From Eimeria necatrix (Eukaryota; Apicomplexa; Conoidasida; Eucoccidiorida; Eimeriidae), in the NCBI RefSeq assembly GCF_000499385.1, contig NW_013655124.1, positions 7,248 through 53,375 on the forward strand: a DNA stretch of 46,128 bases. The letters are read 5' to 3'. The position numbers and the translations under genes were made by a program. Positions 1-11,557 of the stretch are shown here, in pieces; positions within the stretch are counted from its first letter, which is position 1, and every line of letters starts with the position of its first letter. The notes below the pieces were generated by a model. The model was not told the origin of the DNA, did not search any database, and saw nothing but the letters and a program-made list of their open reading frames with translations.

Positions 1-60
<60 letters not shown>
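1..60. repeat. (AT)30 microsatellite
   Basis: A pure run of 30 AT dinucleotides at the left edge of the window. It may continue to the left. Copy number in an assembly is unreliable for such a run. Confidence 0.97.
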
Positions 61-62
<2 letters not shown>

Positions 63-610
63 TGTGATAAGATAGAATAATAAAGATTAATACTTCATCT
101 AATAATACATAACAATTCATAACAAAATACTTTTCAATAAAATAAAAAACAAAACTTTCGTTTTTATTTGTACAGCACTTTAGAGAGTTAATTGGGGCCA
201 AACTGGAAGTTGAAAATTACAAAAAGAATTCAAGAGATTTGAAGTGCAAGCAAACGGCAATCGACCCCCAAAGGAGAAATAAAGGGGAAATAAATGATTA
301 TAAATGATTATAAGTGGCAATAAATGATAAGAAGTTGTAATAAATGATTACAAACGAATTAAAATGAGTTAAAATGAATTGAAATGGAAAAAAAACGAAT
401 TAAAACGAATTAAAATGAATTAAAATGAACTAAAAACCACCAAACTAGAACGAAATGACGAATTCAAGAGATCTGAACTGCAAACAAACGGCAATCGACC
501 CCCAAAAGAGCAATAAATGAAGAACAAAAGAATACAAGTGATAATAAATGATTAAAAATGAATTAAAATGAATTAAAATGAATTAAAATGCATTAAAATG
601 AATTAAAATA
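61..610. repeat. AT-rich non-coding block with decamer and direct repeats
   Basis: No exon can be supported here. The block holds degenerate tandem copies of AATTAAAATG (about 352-431 and 549-610). It also holds two copies of a segment of about 55 bp (227-281 and 461-515) that share CAAACGGCAATCGACCCCC and lie 234 bp apart. Because the ubiquitin hydrolase gene reads leftward into this region, the block could be one of its introns or its 3' flank. Confidence 0.7.
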
Positions 611-778
611 AACCAAAATAGACCAAATTCGCCCACTTCTTCGCCCGGGCCAAATGCCCGCAAGCCGCTGGTCCCCAGCTGAGGGGCCCCCGGGCTCATC
701 TCGCCGGGTCTTCTGCAAACTAAGAGAATTTGGTCTTCTTTCAATTCTTCTATTTTGTTTATTCCAGAACCTGCACGC

Positions 779-1042
779 AAACCCTAAACCCTAAACCCTA
801 AACCCTAAACCCTCACGGCCAAACAGGTCCTCTAGACGGTCTTTGTAAACTGCGCTTTTAAGCCTTCTGAGAGGCCTTTTCAGAGGCTTTATACACCCTA
901 AACCCTAAACCCTAAACCCTAAACCCTAAACCCTAAAACCCCCAACACTAGATCCTACACCCCACAAACACTAGACCCTCAACCGTATACCCTAAACCCT
1001 AAACCCTAAACCCCAAACCCTAAACCCTAAACCCTAAACCCT
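779..1042. repeat. Interstitial telomere-like repeats, CCCTAAA on plus strand
   Basis: There are three arrays: 779-813 (five perfect units), about 897-944, and about 988-1042, with degenerate units between. DNA continues on both sides with coding exons to the right and probably to the left, so this is not a chromosome end. On the sense strand of the flanking minus-strand gene the unit reads TTTAGGG. One reading frame of the array gives G-F-R-V-stop, so a frame entering the array terminates at once. Confidence 0.95.
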
Positions 1043-1109
1043 TCGTTTCTAGGAGGTGTTTCGAGTTTGGAGGAGTTGGCGGTTTCGCTGGTTGTTGGGG
1101 TGTACGTAC

Positions 1110-1324
1110 AGTTGCAGATTTGGCGGACGAGTTCTTCCTTTTCATCTTCCATTAAAGTTGCTTGTGGCAGTTCATCTTCGAGTGCTGCATGCAGCAGCCG
1201 CTGCAGCAGCAAGCAGCAGCAGCAAGCAGCAGCAGCAAGCCCCACACACGCCATTCCGAATTTCGCTCAACAGCGGGAAGCAGCAGCAGCACACATGAAC
1301 TGCACAGAGCCAACCCGCAAACGA

Positions 1325-1377
<53 letters not shown>

Positions 1378-1510
1378 GGCCCCCGCGCCGCCGGCGAGCA
1401 GCAGGGTCAGCACGGGCAGCCGGAACCTCTGCGCCGCAGCCCCCGCAGCAGCCCCGCAACTGCACCTGCTGCTCCGCAGCAGCAGCAGCTGCTGCTGCTC
1501 CGCAGCAGCA

Positions 1511-1545
<35 letters not shown>

Positions 1546-1860
1546 CCAGGGCGAGGGTCTTGGTCTGCTGCTGAGAGAGAGGCAGCAGGGCGTGGAGGTC
1601 CGCAGCAAAAGCCTTGGAAGCCGCAAAGCTGGCAGCAAAGGCGAGGCGCAGCGGCGCCGCGTGAGGCAGCGGCAGCGACAAAGTCAAAAAAGGGTCGAAA
1701 GTGACGGACAGCCGCCGGCAAAGCGGACACAAAAGCCGCGAGCGATACTGCCCTTGAAAGAGCTCCACCACGGCTGAGTTGTGCACCTCCAAGTGCCGCC
1801 GCCAACTCCGCAAAGCTGTCACGCTCTCGCTCAGACCCGCGCTGCCTTCGATCTTGTCCT

Positions 1861-1902
<42 letters not shown>

Positions 1903-1924
1903 GCGGGGGAGAGTGAGGGGAGGG

Positions 1925-1959
<35 letters not shown>

Positions 1960-3261
1960 GGTGGCGCCAGCAGCAGCAGCAGCAGCAGCAGCAGGAGCAG
2001 GTGCTCGGGGGAGCGGCTTGGAGGGAGAATGGGCGAGTTTCCGGGAAGCGAATGTCCGCTAACGAACTCTTTGTTTATTAATTAAATATTTGCGCATTTA
2101 TAAGTGCAAAGAGCTGCTGCTTTGCTGCGCGGGTGGGAATTTGAACGGCGGGGCAATCGGCAGCGCAAAAGTCCGGCTCTTTGGCCGCAATTCGTCAGCT
2201 GCTTTGCTTAATTCAAATAAACTCAGAATAAACTCAAGTAAACTCAGCTTCTAAGGACTATTTCTCGCATGTTTCCCCAAGATTCGCCGCTATCTCGAAC
2301 AACTTGCTGCTGCAACTGCTGCTGCGGCTGCTGCTGCGGCTGCTGCTGCGGCTGCCACCGCCTCCAGCCCAGTTACCTCGTAGTAAGGCTTCTTGCGGAC
2401 TCTGTTGAGGTCTTCGTGAATGCCGTCGAGCAAAAACGCCAGCAGCTCTTGAGTGTCTTGCTGGGCGAAGCCGAGGAACTCTTCCCGCACCTCGCCCACG
2501 GCCCACTTGAGCTCCCGGGGGCCGAAAGCCGTTTCGTTCGAAGCCCACAGCGCCTGCAAGCGCGAAAAAAAGCAAAAAACAATTAAAATTAAACAAAAGG
2601 AATTCAACAAACCCAAAATCGCCTTTCGAATCCTCCAGATCCTCGCGGATCCAACGCTGTTCAACTTTCTGCATGCCCGGGCGCCGAAAGCGGCTCCAGA
2701 CGCAGAAAGAGCCGAGAAACCGGGGGAACAACCCGCATATAAATATAAACGAGAAATAATGCACAAATTATAAATAAATAGACATAAATGAATTCATAAA
2801 CAAACAAATTGAACAAAAAAACCACAGCCGCATGCAAGGAAACCAAGTAAGTGAACAACACACCTGCACAGCAGCAGCAACAGCAACCCCAGCAGCCAAA
2901 ACAGCCTCAGCAGCCAAAACAGCCCCAGAAGCCCCAGCAGCAAAAACAGCCCCAGAAGCCCCAGCAGCAGCCCCAGCAGCCCCAGCAGCAGCAGCAGCAG
3001 CAGCGGCAGCAGCAGCAGCAGCAGGGGACCTTGAGGGTCTTCGCGTAGGCGTCGGCGAGGCGGCCCTGCGTGCCCATGCAGTTTTGTTCGTTGATGTCGG
3101 CCTTGTAGGCGCCGCTGAGGAAGTAGCGGGAAAAAGGAAGAACAGCAGAAAGGCACTGCACTGCAGCGTTTAGAAAGCAAGTGTTGGCCAAGTTGACGAG
3201 GCCCACGAGGCCGCCGGTGGCGAACCAGAGGTCCACCAGCGGGTCGTTCAGGCCCCGCGGC

Positions 3262-3305
<44 letters not shown>

Positions 3306-3434
3306 GGGGGCCAGCCCGCGGTTCGCCGCGGCCAGCGGCAGCACGCCCCCGCCCAGCGCCGGCCGCTGCAGCGCTGCTGCTGCTGCCGACGCCCCGGCCG
3401 CCCCCAGCGGCCACGCTGCTGCTTCCTCCTCGGA

Positions 3435-3465
<31 letters not shown>

Positions 3466-3700
3466 ATGCACACGCACGCCGAACGGTGCAGCAGCACCAC
3501 TCCAGCCCCGTCAACTAAGTCCGTCTCCTCCACCAAAGTGTCCAGAGGCTCGCACACGCAGCTCCAGCTGCTCGGAGGTGCGAACAACGGGGGGGCCCCC
3601 AGGGGCCCCCCGGGGGCCCCGCGGCCGCAGCTGCAGCGACACGTGCAGGAGGGCATCGTAGGGCTCTACGCCTGCAGCTTCCTTCAGCTGCAGCATTCGC

Positions 3701-3736
<36 letters not shown>

Positions 3737-3940
3737 AACAGGGGGCAAATTGGCAAGAAATTGAAAAGTATTCTTAAGAAACATGCAGATGCTGCAGGCA
3801 GCAAATTGTGCATGCGAGCCACGCCGGGGAAAGAGAGCAGCAGCAAGAAGCCGCAGCAAAAGGGAAGAAAGGAAAGAGAGATCAAACGGCAGAGAGAGCA
3901 GCAAAGACAAGAGGGCTACAGAAAAAGGCAAGCAAAGTAA

Positions 3941-3986
<46 letters not shown>

Positions 3987-4237
3987 CACCTTGTGGATAA
4001 CGAGGTCGAGCGCGTCGGATCGCGTGGCTACGAAGTCGGCAACAGGTTCTGTTGCTGCTTCTCTGCAGCTGCTGCTGCTGCCCACAGCGCGAAACGCATG
4101 CAGCAGCAGCGGCTGCACCTCCACGTGCAGCCGGCCGCCCTGTCTGTACACCCCGCGGGGCACTTCGATGTCGTAAGGGACCCACGCAGTCATAACTGTC
4201 CAAGTGTCGGAGTCGCAGACTTGAAACGCCAGGCCCT

Positions 4238-4285
<48 letters not shown>

Positions 4286-4715
4286 GCAGCCGCAGCAGAG
4301 CAGCAGCAGCAGAGGCAGCCGCAGCGCGCGAAATGGGTTGTCTTTTGCAGTCTTTTTAATCCTAAATAACAAATAAACTTCAAATAAAAGAAATGCAACA
4401 GAGAGGAACTCAGGAGTCCGCAGGATCGCAGCAGCGGCGCTGCTGCGGCGCCCGCGGCTGCAGCAGCAGCGGCAGCAGCAGCAGCGGCAGCAGCGCGAGC
4501 GGCAGCTTTCCTGTACACAGTTGAATTATTTTGTTTGCTTTCTTCTTTTTTATTTATTTTATTTATTAAAATGCATTTAAAAAGAGACAAAGGGCCCCAC
4601 CATCTGCTTCTCCACCCCCGTGGCCAGCCGCGAGCGTTTTGTTGCAAATCCGTTCTTGATGCTGTCGGGCGACAGCAGCGGCGCGTTCGCGATGCGCAGC
4701 TGCTGGTGCTGCTGG

Positions 4716-4759
<44 letters not shown>

Positions 4760-4885
4760 GGAAAGGGCAACGAACTTCTCTAAACCGCTCAGGACTTGAG
4801 CTGCGGCCTCTGCTGACATGCTCGCGCGCAGGCGAGTCGCCTCCTGCTGCAGAGCCTTCAGAAAGCCAGCATTCACCACGTACCT

Positions 4886-4916
<31 letters not shown>

Positions 4917-5285
4917 AGCAGCACTTCTGGCAGCAGTAGCAGCAGCAGTGGTAGCAGTGGCAGCTGCAGGATCCGCGAGAGTTGCAGCAATGGTAGCAGC
5001 TGCAGCAGAGGAGGCACTGACGGTAGCAGCAGCAGCGGCCTTAGCAGCTAGCTCTAAAGAAGCAGCAGCAGCAGCAGCAGCAGCAGCACAGAGCAGCAAC
5101 AGAAGCATTCCGCGCAGCAGCCTGCCAAGCAGCGCGAGCAGCAGCAGCAGCAATCTGCTGCAGCTGCTGCTGCTAAGCCGCAGAGCCAAACCCACCAGGT
5201 CTCGCCTTGGCTTAGGGGGGTCATACTTCCTCTTTGCCAGACTTCCCACAGCTGCAGCCAGGGGAAGTCCTGCGGACAACTGCCT

Positions 5286-5328
<43 letters not shown>

Positions 5329-5395
5329 CATTGCCGGGGCCCTGGGGGGCCCCCGGCGAGGCTGCGCCGCCCAGGGCTTCTCTGAGTCTTGTCAT
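1110..5395 (-). CDS. Ubiquitin carboxyl-terminal hydrolase, USP4/11/15 (Ubp12) type, 3' part missing
   Basis: Cysteine protease that removes ubiquitin from proteins. The order of parts matches USP4/15. A DUSP-like stretch lies at about 4090-5270 (GVYRQGGRLHVEVQ at about 4120-4160). The end of a ubiquitin-like domain follows (EPLDTLVEETDLVDG, near 3520-3555). The Cys box NLANTCFLNAAVQC sits near 3180-3210, then FAQQDTQELLAFLLDG-HEDLNRV in the exon 2377-2553. The second half begins in the exon ending at 1858 (LFQGQYRS, a CPLC zinc knuckle, VTFDPFLTLSLPLP). The exons 3030-(~3656) and 2377-2553 join directly. A possible further exon at 1110-1184 abuts telomere-like repeats. The catalytic His box (usually GGHYTA) is not visible, so the gene is incomplete here, either running off the left edge or broken. 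The 5' end is uncertain; weak exon candidates reach 6044. Gln and Ala homopolymers interrupt the domains. Confidence 0.88.
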
Positions 5396-6657
5396 GTTTT
5401 GAGTTTGGTTGCTGTTGCTGTTGCTGCGCTGCTGCGGAAACGCGCACGCCCGCTGCGGCTGGCGGCCCTGCTGCAGCTGCTGCTGCTGCTGCTGCTGCTG
5501 CTGTCGAATCAGCAGCAGCCTGCGCAGCTCTGCTGCGTCTCGTGGCCCTCGAAAGCCCCAGAGGCCCTAAAGAGCCCCGCCAGAAGAGCGGAGGGCCCCC
5601 AGAGTTGGCTGCAGAGGCGGCGGCGGAGGCAGCAAGGTGTTGGGTGGCATGCTCTTGCTGCGGTATATGGGGGGCCCCTCGCGCTTTCGAGGAAGCAGAA
5701 GTTGAACAAGAAAAGGTTTTTTATTTTCTTTTTCGAAAACTGAGTTTCTGCAGCGCCGCGGCCGGTGGGGGCTGACAAGTGAGCGCACGGGGCTGCAGCA
5801 GCGGCTGCAGCAGCAGCAGCAGACTTTGGTGCGCCTCAAAGAAGCCTTTCGAAGCAGCAATTTAAATCTTTCTTACTTTTTGCAAATAAAAGCCTCCGAG
5901 TTCTTCTTGGAGCTCCGAAACGCTGCAGATCCCGCCCCGGGCAGCTGCTGCTTCCCGGGGCTGGCGGGTCCGCCCAGCAGCTTTCCTGCGGCCTTCGCCC
6001 TTCCCAGGCCAAAAACTCTCCACTAATTCAAATTTATATTTCATTTAACTTCAATTGAGCCAAACAAAGTCCTCTTAGCCGATTCTGCGCGGCGCGGACC
6101 GCGCCGCGCGCTGCGCCTCGCGGCGCTGCTGCTGCTGCTGGTGCTGCTGCTGCTGCTGCTGCTGCAGCTTCGCAGCGAAACACGCAGCACGCAGTTCACT
6201 CAAGGCCTAGCGAGTCACTAGGCGCCTGCAGGCGGCAGCAGCAGCAGCAGCAGCAGCAGACGGGCCAGCAGCAGCCCCCGTTTGTCCAGCGGCAGGCGCC
6301 TGCTGCAGCGCAGCGAGCAGCAGCGCGTCTTGCAGCTCTCGCCAGGGCCAAACGCCCCGGGCAGCAGCAGCTGCTGCTGCAGCTGTGCAGCAGCAGCTGC
6401 TGCAGCACTTAGGCAGTTCTGTGGGGCCGGGTAGAAGCAGCAAAAGGCTGCAGTGCTGAGCAGCAGCAGCCAAGTGGCCCAGCTGCAGTCCTGCGGGAAT
6501 TAGTTTAGTGGTCCAGTGGACCAACAGCTGCAACTTAAGAGGAGACAGCCTCTGGTGTTATTTAGTTTTCATTTATTAATAGAGAGCAGCTGCACTTTCT
6601 GTTCACGTGGCCAACTAAACGAAACAAAACAAATAAATAACTTATTGCTCAACACTC

Positions 6658-6695
<38 letters not shown>

Positions 6696-6732
6696 AGCAG
6701 GGGTGACCAGTGGTCCACTCGGTGGTCCACCG
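5396..6732. other. Region between two minus-strand genes; one possible exon
   Basis: No conserved domain was found. An open segment on the minus strand at 5877-6044 starts with ATG, ends at a good GTAAG donor and contains GGICSVSELQEELGGFYLQK. It could be a 5' exon of the ubiquitin hydrolase, but no frame link to it was established. The rest carries CAG/CTG runs and AT-rich spacers and shows no supportable gene. Confidence 0.35.
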
Positions 6733-8079
6733 CTACCCCGCTGGCCCAGCGAAGGCCCGCGAGCGCAGGCGAGTCCGCCGCGCCCAGGCGAAGAGGCTGG
6801 CCTCTGTGATGCGGCCTCTGCCGTCTTCGGAGATGCGCTGCAGCAGCAGCAGCAGCTCGGCGTTGCCCAGCGGAGGTCTCATTCTGAAGAGATATTTTGA
6901 ATTTAATTTCAAATTTAATTTCAAATTTAATTTCAAATTTAATTTCGAATTTAAACTTCAACTCTTTTCAACTCGAAGGCCACTGGGCCTCTCGGCTCAC
7001 CCGCTGAGCGCCGCCTCCAGCTCCTGCGGCGACTGCGCGGAAGCAGAAGTTGTTGAAGAAACATTTAATTGAAAAACTTTGAATTATTTTAAATATTTAT
7101 TTTTAAATATTTATTTCGCACAATTTGTCTGTCTCCGTCGGCGTCCAGGAACTCGAACAGCCGCCCCAGAGTCGCCCGCTGGTGCTGCGGATAGTCCTTT
7201 TTGTCGACCCCCAAAGAGCCCAAAAGAACAACAAATGCTTTGAAGTCTTCGAACTGCAAGTAGCCACTGCGCGCTGCGGTGTACGTACACCCGGAGGTTC
7301 CCAGCGCAGGATCTCGCGAACCTCTTTGTGACGTCCACAATGCGAAACCAGTCTTCCGCGAAGGTCTTTGCGTCTTCTTTGCTTTCCTGGAGGCCGCAAG
7401 AAGTGGAATATTTCCAAATTTAGTTTTAAATTCCTTTTTCTCACTGTTTCCGTTCTCGTGCACCTTATGATGTCCTCCATGGCCTGTCTCGACACCACGC
7501 CGGGGGCCTCTGAACGCAGCAGCGGCTGTTCGCGGGAAAGCTGCCACTAAAAGGACTTTTCAAATTCACCTGCATGCGGAAATCTCTCAGAGTGCTCCGC
7601 CAAACTTGAAAAAAGACTTCTGATGTAGGCCTGGGCCTCGCGGGGGAGCCGCCGGAAAGCTGCAAGGAGGCTTTGCCGCTGCACTGCTGCAGCATTTTCG
7701 ATCTTGCCGCCCTGCGGGCCGCAGCAGCGAATTTGAAGTCCAATTTGCAAATTAAAAGTTTATTTGTTTCACTTGGTGCATTAAAAAGTCCAGAATCTGC
7801 GCGTCGCGCTGCAGAATGGCCTGGAGAAGCAAAAGGGAATTCCGAAAATTCAAAAATCCAAAAATTTCGCAAAGTCCCCACTTCGTCTTGCTCCGCCTCC
7901 ACTGCTCTTATGGTTTTCGCACTGGCAAGAAAGTCCAGGTGAAATGCAGTCGTGAAGGTCCTCAGCAGCTGCAGCAGCAAACAACATATGAGTGACTTCA
8001 AGTCCGCGACTGCCAGCAGCAGCAGCAGCAGCAGCAGGACCAGCAGCAGCAGCAGCAGGACCAGCAGCAGCGGAAGCAT

Positions 8080-8122
<43 letters not shown>

Positions 8123-9693
8123 TGACCCTTGTCCAGGTGAAGAAGGAGGCGGCGAGGGGCAGGAAGGTGAGTGGGTAGGCCCAGTGACCATTGGTCCACC
8201 AGATGTAGCGGGAGCCGTTCTCTTGGGCGCAGCAGCACAACAGCAGCACGGCAGTGTAGGCTGCGTGGAAGAACAGCAGCAGCTGCAGCAGCCGCCGGCA
8301 GTAGCGGGGGTCTAAGCCTGGAAGTGCAGCAGCAAAGAGGCTGCTGGGGGCTCAAAGGACTCACTGCCGAAGGGGAAGAGAGCAGCAGTTCGATTCACTG
8401 TCTGCGGGAGTCTCAGTTGCTGCTGCTGCTGCAGCGCAGCAGCAGCAAACCCAACTTACCCGCTCCCGCGGCCACTTCTTCACCGTGGCCAGCGGCCTGC
8501 AGCAAGTCCAGCAGCTGCAGCAGCAGCACGAAGGGTGTCAGTGAAGAGCTGCTTACATGTCGTCAATGGGGCAGTGAAGGGCCCCCTGGGGCCCCCGAAG
8601 AGCGCCAGGAGGGCCCCCGAGTCGGGCCGGAGTTTGGAGTCGACGAAGGTGAGGAAGGCGAAGGCCAAGGAAGTGAGCAGCAGCAGCAAGAAAGCAGCAG
8701 CAGCCATGAAGGCAATGACTTCTCTGCCGGAGAGGGCGAGGGCGGGCCGCAGCAGCAGCAGCAGCAGCAGCGCGAGGACGAGGACGCTGGGGGGCAGCTC
8801 CACCATTGCTGCCAAGCTTTCTCCAAAACAATAATTCAAATAAGCAGCAAAAGAAAAGACTGGAGAGCCCGGCTGCTGCAGCCTGGGCCTGGGGAGGAGG
8901 GGGTTTGCGGCGAAGAGGAAGCGCTGGCGCAGCGCCCAGTGCTGCAGCGCCTGCTGCAGCTGCGCGGCAGCAGCAGGCTGCAGCGCTGCTGCTGCTGCTG
9001 CTGCTGCTGCTGCCTGCAGCTCCGCCTCCGGCTTCGCGTCCAGCTGCTGCAGCTGCTGCATCGTGCGCTGCCCCAGCGCCGTGAGCGCAGCCACCTGCAG
9101 CAAAAAGGCCAGCATTACCATGAAGATCAAAACGTGAATAGTTTCGAAAGTTTCCGTCAAGTGCGTGGGCGGCCGCGGCTCTTCGCCGCGGGCCTCCGCC
9201 TCAGCCACTGCGGCCTCTTCCGTCTTGGACACTCCCAAGTACTTGTCGTTCAGCTTTCGCGCGGCCCCCAGCCGCACGGCGGCGTACAGGAACAGGCTGA
9301 TGAAGCCGAGGATGGTGAGTTCCTTGAAGGCGCAGTTCAGCATTTCTTGCAGCTTCAAGAGCCGTCTTCGTCTTAAAAACTCTTCAAAAGTCCCCACAAA
9401 TGCTTCAAACGCCACTGACAACAAGATTATCGCCACAAACAGCCCCACGGCCACCCAGTTCTCCACGTATTCCTCCCGCGTCTCGGCCTTCGCGCCCGCC
9501 TCTGCCTGCTCCAAACTGCATGCAACTTCGGAATCCGCAGCAAAACAGCTTTTATACTCACTTGGACTTGCAGAAAGCTGCACGGCTGGTCGAAGCGGCA
9601 GTCTTGCGGCGCTTTCCCCTGCGCCTGCACGCCCAGACAGACGGCCAGCTGCACGCAGAACGCAGCGGCCACTCTGTCCCACCGCCACGCCAT
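6733..9693 (-). CDS. MLO-like seven-span membrane protein with C-terminal EF-hands
   Basis: Start ATG at 9693 opens a signal peptide (MAWRWDRVAAAFCVQLAVCL); exon 9562-9693 ends at GTGAGT. Exon 8557-9505 has features of the MLO family: FKELTILGFISLFLYA, then ETIHVLIFMVMLAFLLQVAA and ALGQRTMQQLQQ, then FAAYLNYCFGESLAAMVELP before further spans. Exons 8365-8397 and 8127-8317 add ALFPFGSLDPRYCRRLL and two more hydrophobic segments. Downstream exons 7882-7968, 7773-7820 and 7570-7711 are helical. Exons 7322-~7386, 7122-7266, ~7000-7044 and 6733-~6890 encode EF-hand loops DVTKSGYLQFED and DADGDRQISPQE, plus a degenerate third (ISEDGRGRI). MLO proteins in plants bind calmodulin; here a Ca2+ sensor may be built in. 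Frames close for most junctions, but the 7.4-7.6 kb and 8.4-8.55 kb joins are ambiguous, so two adjacent genes cannot be excluded. Confidence 0.72.
6897..6960. repeat. AT-rich tandem 12-mer (AATTTAATTTCA)n
   Basis: About four to five copies of AATTTAATTTCA lie immediately upstream (sense) of the last EF-hand exon, whose acceptor reads ATATCTCTTCAG. The unit is near-palindromic. On the minus strand the block may serve as the intron's AT-rich 3' region. Confidence 0.8.
7267..7321 (-). other. Candidate 55-nt intron carrying TGTACGTACA inside an EF-hand loop
   Basis: Removing 7267-7321 (donor GTTCGC, acceptor GCGCAG) joins DVTK to SGYLQFED through an AG/T split serine codon and makes a canonical 12-residue EF-hand loop. 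Read through instead, the frame stays open but the loop is destroyed. The donor is weak and the intron is short, so this is a prediction. Confidence 0.55.
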
Positions 9694-9719
9694 GGCAGCG
9701 CGGGCGCATTTGAATCCGA

Positions 9720-10701
9720 TCCGCTTCAATTTATTAATTAATCTAAAGATCAGCTCGTCTCAGCCGCAGATCGCGGATTCGCTCCTGCAAACGCGGCGGA
9801 TGTGGCGGCGCTGAGTCGCAGTGCCGCCGCGCACGAGTGCGCTGTACAGACTCGCCGGCGCGTCAACAAAATCAGAATCCCGCTTCAAACTCTAACAAAT
9901 TCTGGTAATTAAAGCTTTTTAGAAAACAACAAATAGGTGTATTGACGCTGATCACCGGAAAGCTGCGCCAGATCCAGCAGGAACTCCGCAGCTTGTCGTC
10001 GCGGGAGCGATGCAGAGCAGCAACAGAAGAAACGGGAAGAACACAAAGACAGATCCAACGGATCTTTTGAACGAAAACGCCTGAAGCAGCTTTAGGGTCA
10101 AATAACATTGCTGTTGTTCCCGCAGTGCAGGAAGTCCGGCTGCAGCAGGTTCATAGACTGGCTCGCAGAGCTCCAATTGACGCGCTGCAGCAGCAGCGGC
10201 GCTGCTGCTGCTGCTGTTTCATCTTTCTAGCTGCAGCAGGCTGCATGCAAAAGCGCTTTAGCCTCGTGCCTGAGGAGTAACTAGTGATCGGCCCGCTGCA
10301 GGGCTGGGCTTGTGGGGTGCTGCTAATCGCAGCAGCAGCTGCTGCTGCGCCTTTCACAAGGGCGCAGCAGCAGCTGCTGCGATCTGCTGCAGTCCTTAAC
10401 AAAGGCAATTCTAATGAACTAGAGGGGCTCTTCAGAAAGAGGCGCGGGGCCTCCAGGGCTTTCGCGTTTGCTGTAAGTGGTGTTTGTTTCAGGTCACTTG
10501 GCGTTGCTGCGAGCACTAAATTGGGCCTTTAAGAGTTCATCTTAGTGCAAAAATTAAAATAAATTAATTTATTTCAGTTTTATTTCAATTTAATCCGCAA
10601 ATGAGGCCAAGGCCTTCGCAGGACAGCAGCCCCAACCATGAGGCCCTGGCTAGGGCTGGCTGGCCCACTCGCTCGGGGGGCCCCTGCGAGGGGCCGGCCA
10701 C

Positions 10702-10772
<71 letters not shown>

Positions 10773-11427
10773 TTAAAATTGGAGTTTGCTGCTGCTGCTT
10801 TCCTGCATACTGAGCAGGACCGGGAGCTGGGCGAGAGATCCGCGAGGGCTCCTTGAAAGGATTCAAGCTGCGGTGTACAGCATCTGCTGGCCCCGCGGCT
10901 GCATTCCGCGGCTTAGTTTGTTTTTTTGGAAAGCATTTTGAGTTTAAGTTCCTTTTAAAAAGACAAAGCGGCTCGAAACTGCGCGGAAGGCGCTGGATCG
11001 CGCAGCAGCCTGCTGCAGCGCCGCAGCCCCTCCGCAGTCACTTCGCGTGCTGCTGCTGTGCTGCGCCTTGCGGGCTGAAACTGCAGCAAAGAATTCATTT
11101 TTGCCCTTCAAAAGGTGTTTAGGAGCTGCTGAGTGGCTTTCTGAACGCCTTAGACGAGTCTTGCGCCGCGGCTTCCAGCCTGCTGCCGCACTTCTTGCAA
11201 ACCCGGGTGATCCTGCTGATCCTGCGGACTTGCAGGTCTAGTGCCTTCGCAAAGAGCTTTATTTGACTTATTTTAAAGAGCTTTTGCGTTTTTAGACCTC
11301 GGAAACCCCAGGGCTCGCCGTGGGAGCGCCGCCGGGCTGTTCCGTTCACAAGTGGGACTGCAGCGCCGAAGACCATGACTTGTGCTTTCTTTCTTTGATT
11401 CGCCCAAGTGAAAAGACTGGAGGGACA
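9720..11427. other. Intergenic region without a supportable gene
   Basis: No conserved domain or convincing exon chain was found on either strand. It separates the divergently transcribed MLO-like and JMJD6 genes and so should hold both promoters. It contains triplet runs near 10190, 10706-10762 and 10790, and a long inverted repeat of CAG/CTG units at 10329-10380. An open segment at about 9952-10176 (minus) with a hydrophobic stretch (VFVFFPFLLLLLC) was seen but has no partner exons. Confidence 0.5.
10329..10380. repeat. Inverted repeat of GCAGCAGCAGCTGCTG type
   Basis: Two arms, each internally palindromic (CAG units meeting CTG units) and also complementary to each other across a short TTTCACAAG spacer, can fold as a hairpin or cruciform. 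Confidence 0.7.
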
Positions 11428-11500
11428 ATGCCCGCTGAAGAAGCGCAGGAAAGCCACGCCGAGGGCTCAGCGAAACAGCCCAACGGGAAAGCTGCAGCAG

Positions 11501-11557
<57 letters not shown>

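Noticed and set aside
779..1042. True chromosome end at the CCCTAAA arrays
   Set aside because: DNA with unique sequence and possible exons continues to the left, arrays are short and degenerate, and similar arrays sit inside introns at 24.9 and 45.7 kb.
1067..1777. Long plus-strand reading frames of poly-Gln/Ala/Ser over the ubiquitin hydrolase
   Set aside because: They are antisense shadows created by stop-free CAG/CTG runs; the minus strand carries the USP motifs.
11119..11457. Minus-strand 112-aa frame upstream of JMJD6
   Set aside because: No recognisable domain and no partner exons; overlaps the expected JMJD6 promoter.
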